From: an uncultured Gemmatimonadota bacterium
GTDB lineage: Bacteria > Gemmatimonadota > Gemmatimonadetes > Longimicrobiales > Gaopeijiaceae
Direction: 5' to 3'
DNA length: 6,819 nt
Assembly: GCA_938030915.1 (NCBI GenBank)
Contig: CALHIO010000036.1
Location: 1-6,819, forward strand
In this document: piece by piece, positions 6,640 to 6,819 of the stretch
Numbering within the stretch: the first letter of the stretch is position 1
How the letters are laid out: the number at the start of each line of letters is the position of its first letter
Position numbers and translations under genes: made by a program
Notes under the pieces: generated by a model
The model's input: the letters and a program-made list of their open reading frames with translations, nothing else
What the model was told of the DNA's origin: nothing
Databases searched by the model: none

Positions 6640-6803
6640 GGCTCGTGTCACGCGCGCCAACCAAGCCGTGAATCTTCCTACCTCGGCAACGGGTCCCGAG
6701 GTCCACGACGAGCCGCTCGAACGCAGTGGAACACTGCGGGTGCTCTCCCCTCGTCCGGAGCACGGCGCACCCGACCGAGACGGATCCGGATGCACGATGG
6801 GGC

Positions 6804-6819
6804 GGCTCCCCGCGGAGCC
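6804..6819. terminator. Perfect 6-bp GC hairpin at the window edge, possible terminator stem
   Basis: GGCTCC-CCGC-GGAGCC is a perfect stem with a 4-nt loop and ends exactly at the window edge, so it may extend further. It could be the terminator of a neighbouring gene or part of a structured RNA. Whether a T-run follows on the plus strand cannot be seen, and on the minus strand none follows. Confidence 0.25.

Larger units (their letters stand above)
6558..6819. other. Intergenic region upstream of the LysM operon, no confident gene, several inverted repeats
   Basis: No recognisable protein or known RNA is seen. The part nearest the LysM gene holds the weak promoter candidate. From 6680 to the edge there are closely spaced perfect inverted repeats: ACCTCGG/CCGAGGT (6680-6702, 7 bp), CGAG/CTCG (6709-6719), CGCAGTG/CACTGCG (6722-6738, 7 bp, 3-nt loop), GTGCTC/GAGCAC (6740-6763) and GGCTCC/GGAGCC (6804-6819, 4-nt loop). 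A plus-strand frame from GTG 6668 is open to the edge (about 50 codons, begins MNLPTSATGPEVHDEP) and could be the start of a divergent gene, but it has no Shine-Dalgarno and no recognised domain. Confidence 0.5.

Noticed and set aside
6700..6740. Minus-strand GTTCGAG as the T-loop of a tRNA
   Set aside because: The flanking bases do not form a 5-bp T-stem, and no acceptor or anticodon arm can be drawn around it.
6748..6757. Minus-strand CCGGACGAGG resembling part of a guanidine-III riboswitch
   Set aside because: Only this short stretch matches; the rest of the pseudoknot and its downstream conserved segment are absent, and the genes are not guanidine-related.
6523..6795. Minus-strand open frame running into the LysM gene start
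   Set aside because: It overlaps the signal-peptide codons, has no domain and no ribosome site, and open frames are common by chance in DNA this GC-rich.

Overview
This is a high-GC bacterial chromosome segment with short intergenic gaps. It holds five protein genes: a membrane sensor kinase and its sigma-54-type response regulator, a large polytopic GT-C-like glycosyltransferase, a flavin reductase-family protein, and a secreted LysM protein with metallopeptidase-like motifs. The base composition, the PilS/PilR-like pair and the DUF5715-plus-LysM architecture suggest a Gemmatimonadota-like (or related soil/sediment) organism. This is an inference from family knowledge, not something the sequence proves.

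Layout. Positions 1-2817, minus strand: a two-component operon. The kinase (2817 to 1168) is followed with no gap by the NtrC-family regulator (1167 to beyond the left edge, cut before its DNA-binding domain). Positions 2818-3088: a divergent intergenic region with an AT-richer core that carries two near-identical 14-bp motifs and a perfect 7-bp inverted repeat. Positions 3089-5134, plus strand: the glycosyltransferase-like membrane protein with a C-terminal soluble extension. It ends 32 bp from the end of the convergent flavin reductase gene. Positions 6557 to 5167, minus strand: a two-gene operon (LysM/DUF5715 protein, then flavin reductase) whose reading frames overlap by four bases (TTGA). 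Positions 6558-6819: no gene that can be called with confidence, but several closely spaced perfect inverted repeats.

Working together. The kinase and regulator should form one phosphorelay that activates sigma-54 promoters, probably elsewhere in the genome (type IV pilus genes, if the PilSR resemblance holds). The membrane glycosyltransferase and the secreted LysM protein both point to envelope biology, but nothing in the sequence ties them to the two-component system apart from the shared intergenic region. No mobile element, CRISPR array, rRNA or tRNA is visible. The window looks mainly like ordinary chromosomal housekeeping and envelope DNA. The least explained parts are the repeats at 2941-2997, the soluble extension of the glycosyltransferase, and the hairpin-dense region at 6680-6819.
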